From: Prochlorococcus sp. AG-436-C13
Lineage (GTDB): Bacteria > Cyanobacteriota > Cyanobacteriia > PCC-6307 > Cyanobiaceae
Assembly: GCA_003212695.1 (NCBI GenBank)
Contig: QCPC01000011.1
Span: 1 to 48,439, forward strand
Reading direction: 5' to 3'
Length of the DNA: 48,439 nucleotides
This document shows, one piece after another, positions 16,739 through 26,860 of this stretch. The notes beneath the pieces are model-generated. The model ran no database searches and was not told the origin of the DNA. It saw only the letters and a list, made by a program, of their open reading frames with translations. The position numbers were made by a program, and so were the translations under genes. Position 1 is the stretch's first letter, and each line of letters opens with the position of its first letter.

Positions 16739-16903
16739 CTAAGAAATCCTATTTCTTTTTTTACTCCTAAGCAATTTTTTTCTTGTTTTCTTGACTATTC
16801 TTTTGCTCTTTGTGAGATAATAGGACTTTTCCACAACAAATAACCTGAAACTTACAAGTGAAATTAAAATGGTTATAAATAGGATTAATAGATATGTATA
16901 CAT
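16739..16903 (-). CDS. 54-residue basic single-helix membrane peptide, unknown
   Basis: A short open frame from ATG at 16903 to TAG. The first 25 residues are almost wholly hydrophobic (YLLILFITILISLVSFRLFV). The last 30 are strongly basic, with about 15 Lys or Arg in the KSKRIVKKTRKKLLRSKKR region. Such a split composition is unlikely from random AT-rich sequence and gives a peptide with its tail on the cytoplasmic face. It lies 21 bases upstream of hli on the same strand, so the two may be co-transcribed. No family is recognised. Confidence 0.5.
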   Translation of the reverse strand: MYTYLLILFITILISLVSFRLFVVEKSYYLTKSKRIVKKTRKKLLRSKKRNRIS

Positions 16904-16987
16904 TGCATTTGATTGTTTTGTTTTATTTTTAATTGCTTAGCAAACTCTTAAGCAGGCTAATGTTAAAGATGCGAAGCACTTAAGTTA

Positions 16988-17440
16988 ATGCTCACTCTAG
17001 TCGATTCTGCGGTTTTAATTCCTTCTATTCCTCTTTTTTCAACTTTTTTTGTCGCTATTTTGCTTTTCAGTTTTAATAGAACTATCAATAGGCTAACCAA
17101 ACCTGTTTCTTTTTTACTTATTAATAGTATTTTAGCTTCAACTATATACTGTGGACTATTATTTTCTAAGCATATTTATGGAAGTTTGTATGTTCATCCG
17201 TTAGGTTTTTTAAATATTGATTACACTTTATATTTGACATTAAGTAAATTTACTGAAATTTATATTGTTGTTTTAGGAATAATAGCTTTAGTAGTTATGA
17301 CTCTGTCCTACTTTAGATTGCCTAGATTAAAAGGCTATGTTCGTTACTTGTTGACTATTTCTTTTATGTTCGGGTTTCTTTTTGTAGCTATTCTTTCTAA
17401 TCCTTCTTTTGCCTCCAATTCTCTAAGTTTTTTAAATTAA
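16988..17440 (+). CDS. Free-standing NdhF-like N-terminal protein
   Basis: A 150-residue protein with about four membrane helices. The sequence order recalls the N-terminus of complex I subunit NdhF/NuoL: a first helix near PSIPLFSTFFVAILLF, then LGFLNIDYTLYLTL in place of the family's xDPLT segment, then LKGYVRYLLTISFMFGFL, which matches the GYVRFFAYLSLF region. The proton-pumping core that follows in NdhF (over 400 residues) is absent, and a stop ends the gene. It is either a remnant or a small accessory membrane protein. The stop is 23 bases from convergent cobD. Similarity is judged by eye. Confidence 0.55.
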   Translation: MLTLVDSAVLIPSIPLFSTFFVAILLFSFNRTINRLTKPVSFLLINSILASTIYCGLLFSKHIYGSLYVHPLGFLNIDYTLYLTLSKFTEIYIVVLGIIALVVMTLSYFRLPRLKGYVRYLLTISFMFGFLFVAILSNPSFASNSLSFLN

Positions 17441-17463
17441 TTTTAATATTAATTTCTTTTGAA

Positions 17464-18489
17464 TTATGAGATTATAATTGATTGAAAAGTAAATTTTAAT
17501 AAAGTAAAAAGTAGAATCCAAAAGATCTCTAGCCTTAAAGAAAATATGAAGATTCTATTTATACTTTGATATTTTGCTAAAGGTTCTCTGCCTGCAATTA
17601 TTGGCTTGTAAATTGACTTGCCTTTGTAGATATTTACACCTCCCATTCTAATTTTGGCGCAGTAAGCAAATATAGATTCTGAAAGGCCAGAGTTCGGAGA
17701 TAGGTCTTTAGAACCATCTTTATATGCCTTATTTATTAAGCTACCTGCTTTTATTAAGTTATTACTAATTAAAGGTAAAGTTATAACTACTAATCTACAT
17801 GGGATAAATGTAAGGATATCATCGAGCTTTGCCCCTGATTCTCCTATCCAGCGAAGATTGCCGAATTTATATCCAATCATTGAATCAATAGTACTACTTG
17901 CTTTAAAGGCCCATGCTAAGGCTAATGGACCAGGTAAAAAAGTTGAAACTTCCCAGAGAATTGATCCTATCATCATCCAGAATAATGGTGCAAATATTCC
18001 ATCAACTGAATTTTCACTAGCTGATTCAGCTGTTGCACGAAGAATCCCTTCACGATCAAGATGTTCTACTTCTCTGCCTACAATATTCCTTAACTTTTCT
18101 TTTGCTAATAATAGGCTTTCCTCTGATAAGTTATCATCTAGAGCATTAATTACTTCTAGAGATCTTTGTTTAAGACTTTTTGCAGCTAAGCAGCTAGACA
18201 AAGCAAATATTAATATAATAGGCGGTATAAATTCTGGTAATGATAAATAATTAGTTACATACAATTGTTCTATAATCCAACCAAAGAAGCCGCTAATTAT
18301 AACAACTGTAATGGTTAAGATAGTACCTGCAATTCTTAGATAAAATATACTTGCATTTGAACTTGATTCAATTAGTTTTTTTAAAAAATTTATTAGATAT
18401 CCCATGAGCTCTACTGGATGAAGTAAAACTCTTGGGTCACCAATCAAAAGATCGGTGAAGACAGCTCCAATGATTAGTAAATTGGAAAT
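17464..18489 (-). CDS. cobD: Adenosylcobinamide-phosphate synthase (CobD/CbiB)
   Basis: This integral membrane enzyme attaches the aminopropanol arm to adenosylcobyric acid in B12 synthesis. The IGDPRVLLHPVELMG segment, RESASENSVDG-like AESASENSVDGIFAP, and AWAFKASSTIDSMIGY are diagnostic. The first standard start (TTG, 18447) would begin inside the first membrane helix. The frame is open further up to 18500 and adds LIIGAVFTDLL, the hydrophobic lead normal for the family. I therefore place the start upstream, tentatively at the ATT at 18489, directly after ilvC. The only other choices are CTG or ATC. The end is certain; the start is not. Confidence 0.88.
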   Translation of the reverse strand: MSNLLIIGAVFTDLLIGDPRVLLHPVELMGYLINFLKKLIESSSNASIFYLRIAGTILTITVVIISGFFGWIIEQLYVTNYLSLPEFIPPIILIFALSSCLAAKSLKQRSLEVINALDDNLSEESLLLAKEKLRNIVGREVEHLDREGILRATAESASENSVDGIFAPLFWMMIGSILWEVSTFLPGPLALAWAFKASSTIDSMIGYKFGNLRWIGESGAKLDDILTFIPCRLVVITLPLISNNLIKAGSLINKAYKDGSKDLSPNSGLSESIFAYCAKIRMGGVNIYKGKSIYKPIIAGREPLAKYQSINRIFIFSLRLEIFWILLFTLLKFTFQSIIIS

Positions 18490-18491
18490 AT

Positions 18492-19535
<1,044 letters not shown>

Positions 19536-19646
19536 TTATAAATAAGAACGGATTTCTAAAAATATTTTTTAAATATTAAGTGGGTTTTGTGTTGATACGA
19601 ATGAAAAGTATTGATGGAGAAATTGGAAAATTTCTAATCAAAAAAA

Positions 19647-20249
19647 TCAAGCCTCATTTGGATGAGAAATTACTTTGTCTATAAGACCATATTCCTTGGC
19701 TTCACTGGCACTTAAGAAATAGTCTCTATCAGTATCTTTTTCAATCTTCTCAAAATCTTGACCTGTCATTTCTGCCATGGAGCGGTTCAGCATTTCTTTA
19801 ATTCTTAGAATTTCTTTTGCTTCTATTTCAATATCGCTTGCTTGCCTTTGAGATGTTCCCCCAAGAGGTTGGTGAATCATGATCCTGCTATGAGGCAATG
19901 CAAGACGTTTGCTTTTAGTACCTGCTGATAAAAGAAATGCTCCCATAGAAGCTGCAAGGCCTACACAAATAGTCACTACATCACTTTTAACGTATTTCAT
20001 AGTGTCATATATGGCTAGACCTGCTGTCACTGAGCCTCCAGGGCTATTTATATACAAATAAATGGGCTTTGTGCTGTCTTCTGAGTCCAGGTATAGCATT
20101 TGAGCAACTAAGCTGTTAGCAACTCCATCAGTTACTTCTTGACCAAGGAATAAAATCCTTTCAGCCCCTAGTCTTGTGTAGATATCTACCCATCGTTCAA
20201 ATTGACTGCCAGGGAGTCTATAGGGAACGCTTGGAGTACCAATTGGCAT
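19647..20249 (-). CDS. clpP: ATP-dependent Clp protease proteolytic subunit ClpP3
   Basis: A serine protease subunit of 200 residues with an intact triad: Ser101 in GLAASMGAF, His126 in IMIHQPLGG, and the Asp in EKDTDRDYF. The oxyanion motif INSPGGSV is at 68-75. It forms the core of a Clp protease with a Hsp100 unfoldase. It lies 46 bases after clpR on the same strand. In cyanobacteria the paralogue paired with ClpR is ClpP3, so I call it that from position; the paralogue number is an inference. Confidence 0.93.
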   Translation of the reverse strand: MPIGTPSVPYRLPGSQFERWVDIYTRLGAERILFLGQEVTDGVANSLVAQMLYLDSEDSTKPIYLYINSPGGSVTAGLAIYDTMKYVKSDVVTICVGLAASMGAFLLSAGTKSKRLALPHSRIMIHQPLGGTSQRQASDIEIEAKEILRIKEMLNRSMAEMTGQDFEKIEKDTDRDYFLSASEAKEYGLIDKVISHPNEA

Positions 20250-20295
20250 GATTAGAAAGAAATGGAAAGTTAAAAGTTTGAGAGGTGAAAAGCTT

Positions 20296-20961
20296 TCAGC
20301 TTTTTGTATTTGGTAAATCTTTTCTACTTTTTAAGACTCGATCAATTAGTCCATATTCAACAGCTTCCTGTGGGTTTAAGTAACTCATCCGGTCTGAATC
20401 TTTTGATAATTGCTCCACAGTTTTGCCTGTATTTTTTGAAAGAATTTTCAGCATGGCTTGTTTATTGTGAATTACTTCCTTTGCACGAATTTGAATATCA
20501 GTAGCTTGTCCACTTGCTCCACTTCTTGGCTGATGAAGGACTATTGATGAATGAGGTAAAGCTGCTCTTTGTCCCTTTGAACCTGCAGATAAAATAACTG
20601 CTGCGGTACCCATTGCTTGACCAATGCAAATTGTATGTATTGGGGGTTTGATGTAGCTTATTGTGTCGCAAATGGCAAAGGCTTCAGTTTCAAATCCAAT
20701 TGCATCTCCTGTATGCCAGCTTGTGCCTGTTGAATTTATATAGAAGTAGATGGGTTTTTCAGGGTTGTCAAATTCTAAAAATAATAATTGAGCAATAATT
20801 AATTCAGTCACATCCATTCCAAGTTGTCTTTTGGCATCATCATCAGAAAATAAAGGAAGGCCAAGATAAACAATCCTTTCTTTTAGTAATAGCGATGGCA
20901 AGTCTGGAGGGGGAGTACGCATTACGGCTGAATCGCCGTAGTAGGGTGCAGATACAGTCAT
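20296..20961 (-). CDS. clpR: ClpR, inactive ClpP paralogue
   Basis: A ClpP-like subunit of 221 residues. The nucleophile serine is missing: the GLAASMGAF position reads GQAMGTAAV, with Gly118 where Ser should stand. His (VLHQPRSG) and the KDSDR segment remain. A ClpR-specific insertion occurs after the INSTGTSW strand ([13 protein letters not shown]). In cyanobacteria ClpR forms a mixed ring with ClpP3 and is structural. The ATG at 20961 is chosen over a TTG nine bases upstream because family members begin close to the [11 protein letters not shown] sequence. clpP3 follows after 46 bases. Confidence 0.93.
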   Translation of the reverse strand: MTVSAPYYGDSAVMRTPPPDLPSLLLKERIVYLGLPLFSDDDAKRQLGMDVTELIIAQLLFLEFDNPEKPIYFYINSTGTSWHTGDAIGFETEAFAICDTISYIKPPIHTICIGQAMGTAAVILSAGSKGQRAALPHSSIVLHQPRSGASGQATDIQIRAKEVIHNKQAMLKILSKNTGKTVEQLSKDSDRMSYLNPQEAVEYGLIDRVLKSRKDLPNTKS

Positions 20962-20999
20962 ATAGAACAAATTTGTCCAGGAATAAAATTTAGCTATAT

Positions 21000-22100
21000 C
21001 TAGCTAGAAGTGGTTTTTGTTTTGTTGGTAGGAGGACTTTTCTCAAGTTTGCCAAAAACCATTCTTCCAGTTGAAGTCTGTAAGGCACCTGTGACAATTA
21101 CTTCAAGTCTTTTTCCTAAAAAACTTTTAGCTCCTTCTATAACAACCATAGTTCCATCATCTAAATAGCCTACTCCCTGATTACCTTCTTTACCTTCTCT
21201 GACAATTTTTAATTGCAATTTTTCTCCAGGTTGAACTTCTGGTCTAAGAGCAATAACCAAGTCACTTAGATTGAGAACACTTAGCTCCTTTACTTTTGCA
21301 ACTTGAGACAGATTGTAATCAGCTGTTATAAGGGTACCTCCGAGGTCTTCTGTTAATTTAAGTAGCCGTTCATCAGTTCCTGAACCATCATAATTTGTGC
21401 TGTTGATTACCAGTCTATTGCTAAAAGTTTTCCTTATTTCAGTTAATATTTTTAGCCCTCTTCTACCTTTTGACCTTTTCTCGTTATTACTTGAATCAGC
21501 TAATTGTTGTAATTCATCTATAACCGTCTGAGCAACTATTACTTTCCCTTCTATTAATCCAAAGACAAGTAGGGCTTTAATCCGACCATCAATTATTACA
21601 CTTGTATCTATTATCTTAGCGCTTGCGGGAGTAAGTATTCCCTCCGTTAAAAGTAAGGCCTCGCTGCTATTCGGATTAAAAAGGCGAATAAACGTTCTAC
21701 CGTGAATTTCTGCTAAATTGTATCCAAGCAGCCCAAAGAATACATTGCTAAGTACAGCAGAAATAGGCTTTGCAAAAAATATTTTTTCTGGTAAGGGCAA
21801 TAGAAGTATTGGAGCAAGAATTAGATTTGCTACTAATAGACCAAGAATTAGACCTACTGCTCTGCTTACAAGAAGGTCTGTTGGTGTTGTATTAATTTGT
21901 TGGGTAAGTTTTTTTCTTAATTGTTGAAATAATATTCCTATTAATAGGGAAAAAAGTCCGAAAATGCCAGCTAGATATAACCGTGCTTCTATTGGAGATG
22001 AGAATCTTTCTAGAATTTGATAAGAATATAAATCAACAGCAATCCAACCACTAGCAACACCAGTAATGAAAAATAAACTTAGGACAATGAACTCAACCAT
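21000..22100 (-). CDS. Membrane-anchored PIN/TRAM domain protein
   Basis: A 366-residue protein with three parts. Residues 1-135 hold about four membrane helices. A PIN nuclease-like domain lies at about 160-285, opening with KIIDTSVIIDGRI and carrying further acidic residues at VIDELQQLAD, DERLLKL and ITADYN. A TRAM RNA-binding domain runs from about 290 to 350 (VQPGEKLQLKIVREGKEGNQGVGYLDDGT). This is the YacL-type architecture common in Firmicutes and cyanobacteria. The PIN acidic residues look intact, so an RNase activity at the membrane is possible but unproven. It lies 38 bases upstream of clpR. Confidence 0.9.
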   Translation of the reverse strand: MVEFIVLSLFFITGVASGWIAVDLYSYQILERFSSPIEARLYLAGIFGLFSLLIGILFQQLRKKLTQQINTTPTDLLVSRAVGLILGLLVANLILAPILLLPLPEKIFFAKPISAVLSNVFFGLLGYNLAEIHGRTFIRLFNPNSSEALLLTEGILTPASAKIIDTSVIIDGRIKALLVFGLIEGKVIVAQTVIDELQQLADSSNNEKRSKGRRGLKILTEIRKTFSNRLVINSTNYDGSGTDERLLKLTEDLGGTLITADYNLSQVAKVKELSVLNLSDLVIALRPEVQPGEKLQLKIVREGKEGNQGVGYLDDGTMVVIEGAKSFLGKRLEVIVTGALQTSTGRMVFGKLEKSPPTNKTKTTSS

Positions 22101-22207
22101 GAAATTGGTTTTGGAACTTGGGTTTGATTTATGGAAAAGTATTCTTTTTTAATCTATTGGTTTAGTGGAAGATGCATAGCTTTCTGTATTGATTTATAAG
22201 TCAACTT

Positions 22208-23446
22208 GTGAAATATCCACAAAGCGCTTATTTACATATTCCTTTTTGTCATAGACGTTGTTTCTACTGTGACTTTACTGTTGTTCCTTTGGGAGACAAA
22301 GCTCATGGAGAAAATGCCCCTGGAAGTTCTTCTGTTAATTCATATTTGAAGCTTCTACATAAAGAGATTGCGTTAGCTCCAAAAGGAATACCGTTGTCAA
22401 CAATTTATATCGGAGGTGGCACCCCTTCTATTTTAAGTTCTAATCAAATATTTAGATTGTTGGATTTAATGAGAGATCATTTTGGCTTGCAAGATGGAGC
22501 TGAAATAACGCTTGAAGTTGATCCTGCAAGTTTTGATGATGGTTCTTTAAAGGGCTTTTTAGATGCTGGTGTTAATAGATTAAGCTTAGGTGGACAAAGC
22601 TTTGATGATCATGTTTTAACTGACTTAGGTAGAAGACATACTGCAAAAGATTTAAATAAGGCTTGCACTTTGATTAGTGAGAGTTTTAAGAAAGGGAAAA
22701 TATTTAGCTGGAGTCTTGATCTAATACAAAATTTACCTAGACAAGATTTGCATTCTTGGAAAAAACAAATTAAACAAGCTATTTCTTTCTCACCTCCTCA
22801 TCTTTCGATTTATGATCTTTCTATCGAAAAAGGCACTGTTTTTGCATGGAGACAAAGTCGAGGAGAGTTGTCTTTACCTAATCACGAAGAGGCTGCTGAT
22901 ATATCAAAGATGACAAGCAAAATGCTCAGAAAAGAAGGGTTTTCTCGATATGAGATTTCTAATTATGCTTTGCCAGGTCATCCTTCTAGGCATAACAGAG
23001 TTTATTGGAGTGGATCTAATTGGTGGGGTTTTGGTCAAGGAGCTACTAGCTGTTTAGGGGGAAAAAGATTTTCTAGACCTAGAACGCGTGAAAAATACAG
23101 AAGATGGATTGAATTATTAGAATTAAAAGGATTTAACAAATTTTTTGGATTAATTGATCAAAGTGAATTAATTACTTTTGATGATTTGATTATTGTTGGA
23201 TTAAGAAGAAGAGAAGGTATAAATTTAAAGAAATTACTAAAAGATTTAGGTTGGAATGATATTCAAATTGACAAAGATTTAATTAATTTAAAAAACAGGT
23301 TAAAATATCAAATTGAAATTGGTTTGATAAAAGAAAGAGATTATAGATTTTATTTGACAGATCCAGATGGAATGGATCTTAGTAATCAGATAATTGTTGA
23401 GATCCTTATTTGGTGGGAGTCTTTACATGATTCTTCTTTTTCCTGA
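22208..23446 (+). CDS. hemW: HemW-type radical SAM protein (heme chaperone)
   Basis: A radical SAM protein of 412 residues. The cluster-binding CxxxCxxC is at Cys14, Cys18 and Cys21 (FCHRRCFYC). The GGGTPSIL motif and the HNRVYW motif that marks HemW are both present. HemW proteins are often labelled oxygen-independent coproporphyrinogen oxidase but bind heme and act as chaperones; this label is therefore based on the family, not on activity. The start is GTG at 22208, giving [13 protein letters not shown]. The 3' end overlaps the convergent panB by 41 bases. Confidence 0.92.
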   Translation: MKYPQSAYLHIPFCHRRCFYCDFTVVPLGDKAHGENAPGSSSVNSYLKLLHKEIALAPKGIPLSTIYIGGGTPSILSSNQIFRLLDLMRDHFGLQDGAEITLEVDPASFDDGSLKGFLDAGVNRLSLGGQSFDDHVLTDLGRRHTAKDLNKACTLISESFKKGKIFSWSLDLIQNLPRQDLHSWKKQIKQAISFSPPHLSIYDLSIEKGTVFAWRQSRGELSLPNHEEAADISKMTSKMLRKEGFSRYEISNYALPGHPSRHNRVYWSGSNWWGFGQGATSCLGGKRFSRPRTREKYRRWIELLELKGFNKFFGLIDQSELITFDDLIIVGLRRREGINLKKLLKDLGWNDIQIDKDLINLKNRLKYQIEIGLIKERDYRFYLTDPDGMDLSNQIIVEILIWWESLHDSSFS

Positions 23447-24197
23447 CCCAGCCTTTTAAAGCTTCTATTGATTGATTCCTTAAATTAATTAATGGTTTAG
23501 CGAAAGGTGGTTGCTTATTAGTCATACCAAGTAAATCAGCTGTTACTCTTACTTGCCCATCACAGTTCTCTCCTGCACCAATACCTATAACCGGTATCTT
23601 TAAAATAGTGCTCAATTTATTTGCAAATAATGAAGGGACATGTTCTAAAACCAATGCAAAACATCCAATTTTTTCTATCTCAATTGCTTGCTTGATTAAT
23701 TTGTCTTGTTCGATTTTGTTTTCAGCTTGTTTGCGGTAACCAAGAATATTTACTGATTGTGGAGTTAATCCAAGGTGTCCCATTACTGGTATACCCATTC
23801 GAATCAATCTTTCAATAACAGCTAAAACCTCAGGCTCAGCACCTTCAATTTTTACAGCAGTTGCACAAGAGTTTTTTAGCAAGGTTCCTGCTGCTTCTAC
23901 GGCTTTATCTTCGCCACATTGATAACTAAGAAATGGAAGGTCGCAAATTACTAGAGGATATTTATTCCCAACTCTTAAAAGACCTCTCCCAACGGCTTGA
24001 GTGTGATGAAGCATTTGCTCAATAGTTACTGGCAATGTTGTGGAATGACCATGAATAAACATTGCCAATGAATCACCAACAAGAACAACATCAGCTCCTG
24101 CTTCTTGAACAATTGCTGCTGAAATGCTGTCCCAAGCAGTAAGAATTGTGATTTGCTTGCCAAGCTCTTTTAATTGAATTAATTCCTTTGGAAGCAT
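23406..24197 (-). CDS. panB: 3-methyl-2-oxobutanoate hydroxymethyltransferase
   Basis: This enzyme makes ketopantoate for coenzyme A synthesis from 2-oxoisovalerate and methylene-THF. The Mg-binding [19 protein letters not shown] sequence near residue 40, KIEGAEPE, and [12 protein letters not shown] near the end are family marks. Length (263) is normal. The C-terminal 14 codons lie inside hemW on the opposite strand. The highly basic ending ([12 protein letters not shown]) arises from that overlap and is unlikely to be conserved. Confidence 0.95.
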   Translation of the reverse strand: MLPKELIQLKELGKQITILTAWDSISAAIVQEAGADVVLVGDSLAMFIHGHSTTLPVTIEQMLHHTQAVGRGLLRVGNKYPLVICDLPFLSYQCGEDKAVEAAGTLLKNSCATAVKIEGAEPEVLAVIERLIRMGIPVMGHLGLTPQSVNILGYRKQAENKIEQDKLIKQAIEIEKIGCFALVLEHVPSLFANKLSTILKIPVIGIGAGENCDGQVRVTADLLGMTNKQPPFAKPLINLRNQSIEALKGWVRKKKNHVKTPTK

Positions 24198-24203
24198 TTA
24201 GCT

Positions 24204-24233
24204 TTGATCTTAATGGGTTTGGATTGCTAAACT
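24204..24233 (+). promoter_or_regulatory. Candidate promoter for the SRP RNA gene
   Basis: TTGATC (24204-24209) and TAAACT (24228-24233) are spaced by 18 bases. The distance from the -10 box to the first paired base of the RNA (24240) is seven bases, as expected for a start point there. The hexamers are only partial matches to consensus. Confidence 0.5.
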
Positions 24234-24239
24234 TTAGAA

Positions 24240-24333
24240 GACTCGGACCCATGCGGCAGTGACGCCTAAATCTGGTCAGGACCGGAAGGTAGCAGCCAAA
24301 AGGGATGCTTGCAGCTGGCGTGGATTCCGGGTC
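24240..24333 (+). ncRNA. ffs: Signal recognition particle 4.5S RNA
   Basis: The diagnostic apical motif GGTCAGGACCGGAAGGTAGC occurs at 24274-24293, with the asymmetric loop and GGAA-type tetraloop that bind Ffh. The ends pair: 24240-24254 with 24319-24333, giving a long rod-like hairpin of about 94 bases. This is the short bacterial form without an Alu domain. It binds Ffh to target membrane proteins co-translationally. It lies on the plus strand between the minus-strand genes ftsZ and panB. Confidence 0.95.
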
Positions 24334-24357
24334 ACCTAATAAGAGAGTTGATTTTAA

Positions 24358-25476
24358 TTAATCTCGTCTAAGTTGCCTAAGCCTTAGGAATTCAGGAATA
24401 TTTGCTCCACTCTCTTTATTGCTTGACTGGCGATAGAGAGAGTCATTAGATAATTTGCTTCCTGCTGATTTGTTCCTATAGGGTTGATTACCATTAAAGC
24501 CAGTTGCAATAACTGTTACTTGTACTTCTCCTTCAAGTGCTTCGTCAACAACTGCTCCGACAATAATATTTGCTTCCGGATCAACTACATCGTAAACAAC
24601 TTCAGCCGCAGAGGTCATGTCCTCAAGTGTCATATCATCCCCCCCAGTAATGTTCACTACACACCCTTTTGCTCCATCGATTCGACCTGCTTCTAGCAGT
24701 GGACTGCTTATAGCTGCTTGAGCAGCTTCTGCTGCACGGGAACGCCCAGAGCCGATACCTATGCCAAGCAATGAAGTACCTGCTTCTGTCATTACTGAAC
24801 GAACATCGGCAAAATCAACATTTACAAGCCCTGGACAAGTAATTATGTCTGTTATTCCTTTTACTCCCATTCTTAATACATCGTCTGCATTTTTAAATGC
24901 TTCCTGCAGAGGAGCTCCTGAAATTGATTCTTTTAATCGATCATTAGGTATAACAATTAGTGTATCTACACTCTCTGTAAGTTTTGCTATACCTTCATCG
25001 GCCTGACGCATTCTGCGTTTGCCCTCAAAGCTAAATGGCTTAGTAACTATTGCAACAGTAAGAGCGCCGCTTTGCTTAGCAACTTCAGCTACTACTGGTG
25101 CAGCACCAGTGCCAGTGCCTCCTCCCATTCCAGCGGCTATAAATACCAGGTCTGCACCTTCTAAGGCTTGTTGTAGGTCAGCCCTTGATTCTTCAGCAGC
25201 TTTCTCTCCAATACTTGGGTTGCCACCAGCGCCTAAACCTCTTGTCAGGGTCTGCCCAAGTTGAACTCTATTTTCTGCAGAAGATTGAATTAATGCCTGA
25301 GCATCTGTGTTTAGGACTCTGTAAGAAACTCCTTTCAGATTGCTAAGAATCATTCGATTTACAGCGTTGCCACCACCCCCGCCTACACCAATTACTTCAA
25401 TTCGTGCTGACTGGCTTGGTTGAATGCCAACCTCTCTATTAGAAGAACCAGAATTGTTTCCCATACCCATCACCAT
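24358..25476 (-). CDS. ftsZ: Cell division protein FtsZ
   Basis: The tubulin-like GTPase that forms the division ring. The GTP-binding signature GGGTGTG is at residues 118-124, with [17 protein letters not shown] near the start. NTDAQAL and the T7 loop NVDFADVR are present. The C-terminal end has [12 protein letters not shown], a shortened form of the conserved tail that binds FtsA/ZipA/SepF-like partners. Length (372) is normal. Two nearby ATG codons lie within the first five residues, so the exact start is open. It follows ftsQ on the minus strand after 166 bases, room enough for its own promoter. Confidence 0.97.
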   Translation of the reverse strand: MVMGMGNNSGSSNREVGIQPSQSARIEVIGVGGGGGNAVNRMILSNLKGVSYRVLNTDAQALIQSSAENRVQLGQTLTRGLGAGGNPSIGEKAAEESRADLQQALEGADLVFIAAGMGGGTGTGAAPVVAEVAKQSGALTVAIVTKPFSFEGKRRMRQADEGIAKLTESVDTLIVIPNDRLKESISGAPLQEAFKNADDVLRMGVKGITDIITCPGLVNVDFADVRSVMTEAGTSLLGIGIGSGRSRAAEAAQAAISSPLLEAGRIDGAKGCVVNITGGDDMTLEDMTSAAEVVYDVVDPEANIIVGAVVDEALEGEVQVTVIATGFNGNQPYRNKSAGSKLSNDSLYRQSSNKESGANIPEFLRLRQLRRD

Positions 25477-25642
25477 ATTCAGAATTGAATAATTGTTTTT
25501 TGTGCATTATGAACTGGCTAGAGATTTCTGTTGCTTTTTTCAAGAAAGTCTCTTTTTTCTTTAAGAGAAAAATGAGAATTCACTGACTTTTCTCAAAGCT
25601 TAGATCTTAAAATAAAAGCTTGAAGCGGCATTGTTTTTTTGT

Positions 25643-26413
25643 CTAATTCCTATTCTTTTCTAAGAATAACTTAGGTTTTGAAGGGTTTTTTAAGTCAAGT
25701 ACGGTCTCTGAACCTGAAATTAATTCATTTTGAAGATTTTTTGATAAGTGAGCAATAACTTCTAATTGCTGACTTAACAGCGACGGTTGATTGCCGAGAT
25801 GTATAAATAAAAAGTCTTGAGATTGAAGACTAATATTTCCATTTGGAGCAAAAATTATTCTTTTTAATGAAAGACCAAGTTTGCGCTGTTCTTTCAAAAT
25901 CAGCACTATTTTATCTTTATTGCTTTTTGTCCATCCATCGATAACTAAAGGATCTAATTCTAAGGGAATTTGTTTTGAATGATAAAAATCTATCCAATTA
26001 CCTTCTTTGTCAATCATCCCTTTTTTCTGACCCTTTTCACCGATTTTCAATGCAGAAGCAATAGGATCTCTTTCAAGAATTTTTATATCTATACCTGGAG
26101 GAATCATTCTCCTATTTATTGCAACAGCTTTAATGGGTAAATTTGATATCAAGTTTCTTTCAAGTTTCTTAGGATTAATTTCTAGAATAGATATAGGTAG
26201 CTCTAGTTCAAGAGCCTTAATGATGTTTGCTTTAGTAAGAATTTTTTCTCCTTTGATATTGATACTTTTAGAGCTAATAGGTGCCATTACATTATTAGTG
26301 AAAAGCATTGATAGATATAATGAAATTAATGAAAATGCAAATACTTGCCATACCTTTGTTAAATTTAAATTTAGCTTATTTCTAGAACGTTTCTTTCTCT
26401 TTGTTCTTTTCAT
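25643..26413 (-). CDS. ftsQ: Cell division protein FtsQ/DivIB
   Basis: A 256-residue bitopic divisome protein. It has a very basic cytoplasmic start (KRTKRKKRSRN), one membrane helix at about residues 20-42, and then a POTRA domain (SINIKGEKILTKANIIKAL, followed by AVAINRRMIPPGIDIKILERDP). The ATG at 26413 is preferred. It overlaps the upstream stop as ATGA, and the longer version from 26452 would only add codons lying inside that gene. FtsQ links wall synthesis to the division ring. It sits in ddl-136aa-ftsQ-ftsZ order, as in many bacteria. Confidence 0.9.
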   Translation of the reverse strand: MKRTKRKKRSRNKLNLNLTKVWQVFAFSLISLYLSMLFTNNVMAPISSKSINIKGEKILTKANIIKALELELPISILEINPKKLERNLISNLPIKAVAINRRMIPPGIDIKILERDPIASALKIGEKGQKKGMIDKEGNWIDFYHSKQIPLELDPLVIDGWTKSNKDKIVLILKEQRKLGLSLKRIIFAPNGNISLQSQDFLFIHLGNQPSLLSQQLEVIAHLSKNLQNELISGSETVLDLKNPSKPKLFLEKNRN

Positions 26414-26820
26414 AGATCGCAACGTGCCTTTCCCATAAGTTGATTCATCCATTGTCTGGCACGATCAGCATCTGCAAATGGAACATCTATTTCTTTACCG
26501 CTCCCAATAAGCCTTAAACGACATTGCCCTTGCGATTCTTTAGTCAAAGGGGCTTCACCAGAGCTAAGCGCCATTAGTTCAACTAATTCGAGCTTTTTGA
26601 TTTCAAAGGAATCTTTCTCACAAAAACTTCCTGCTTCAAAACAACTCCAGCTAATAATTCCTTCTTTTAATCGAGCTGCACCTGATTCATCAAGTTTTGC
26701 TAGCTCAGAATCTTTTGCCCAAGAAAGATAAAGGTTTTGTCTTCTCCTCTCTAGCCAACCAAGCGCTGTTAATAGCACAAATACTAGAAGTAAAGGGAAC
26801 CAGAGCAGGCCATGGATCAT
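26410..26820 (-). CDS. Membrane-anchored protein between ddl and ftsQ, unknown
   Basis: A 136-residue protein with one N-terminal membrane helix (about residues 3-22, LLWFPLLLVFVLLTALGWL), basic residues just after it, and a mixed alpha/beta soluble part. It ends in VPFADADRARQWMNQLMG, a segment resembling a PH-like or substrate-binding tail. I do not recognise a named family. It is tightly inside a wall and division cluster: 41 bases after ddl and ATGA-coupled to ftsQ. A role in division or wall assembly is suggested by position only. The topology would place most of it in the cytoplasm if positive-inside holds. Confidence 0.75.
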   Translation of the reverse strand: MIHGLLWFPLLLVFVLLTALGWLERRRQNLYLSWAKDSELAKLDESGAARLKEGIISWSCFEAGSFCEKDSFEIKKLELVELMALSSGEAPLTKESQGQCRLRLIGSGKEIDVPFADADRARQWMNQLMGKARCDL

Positions 26821-26860
26821 ATTAAAAAGTGATTGTAAGAACCATGCATATAGAACTAAT

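Noticed and set aside
17858..18250. A 130-codon plus-strand frame inside cobD
   Set aside because: It is the shadow of a conserved gene on the other strand and lacks any motif.
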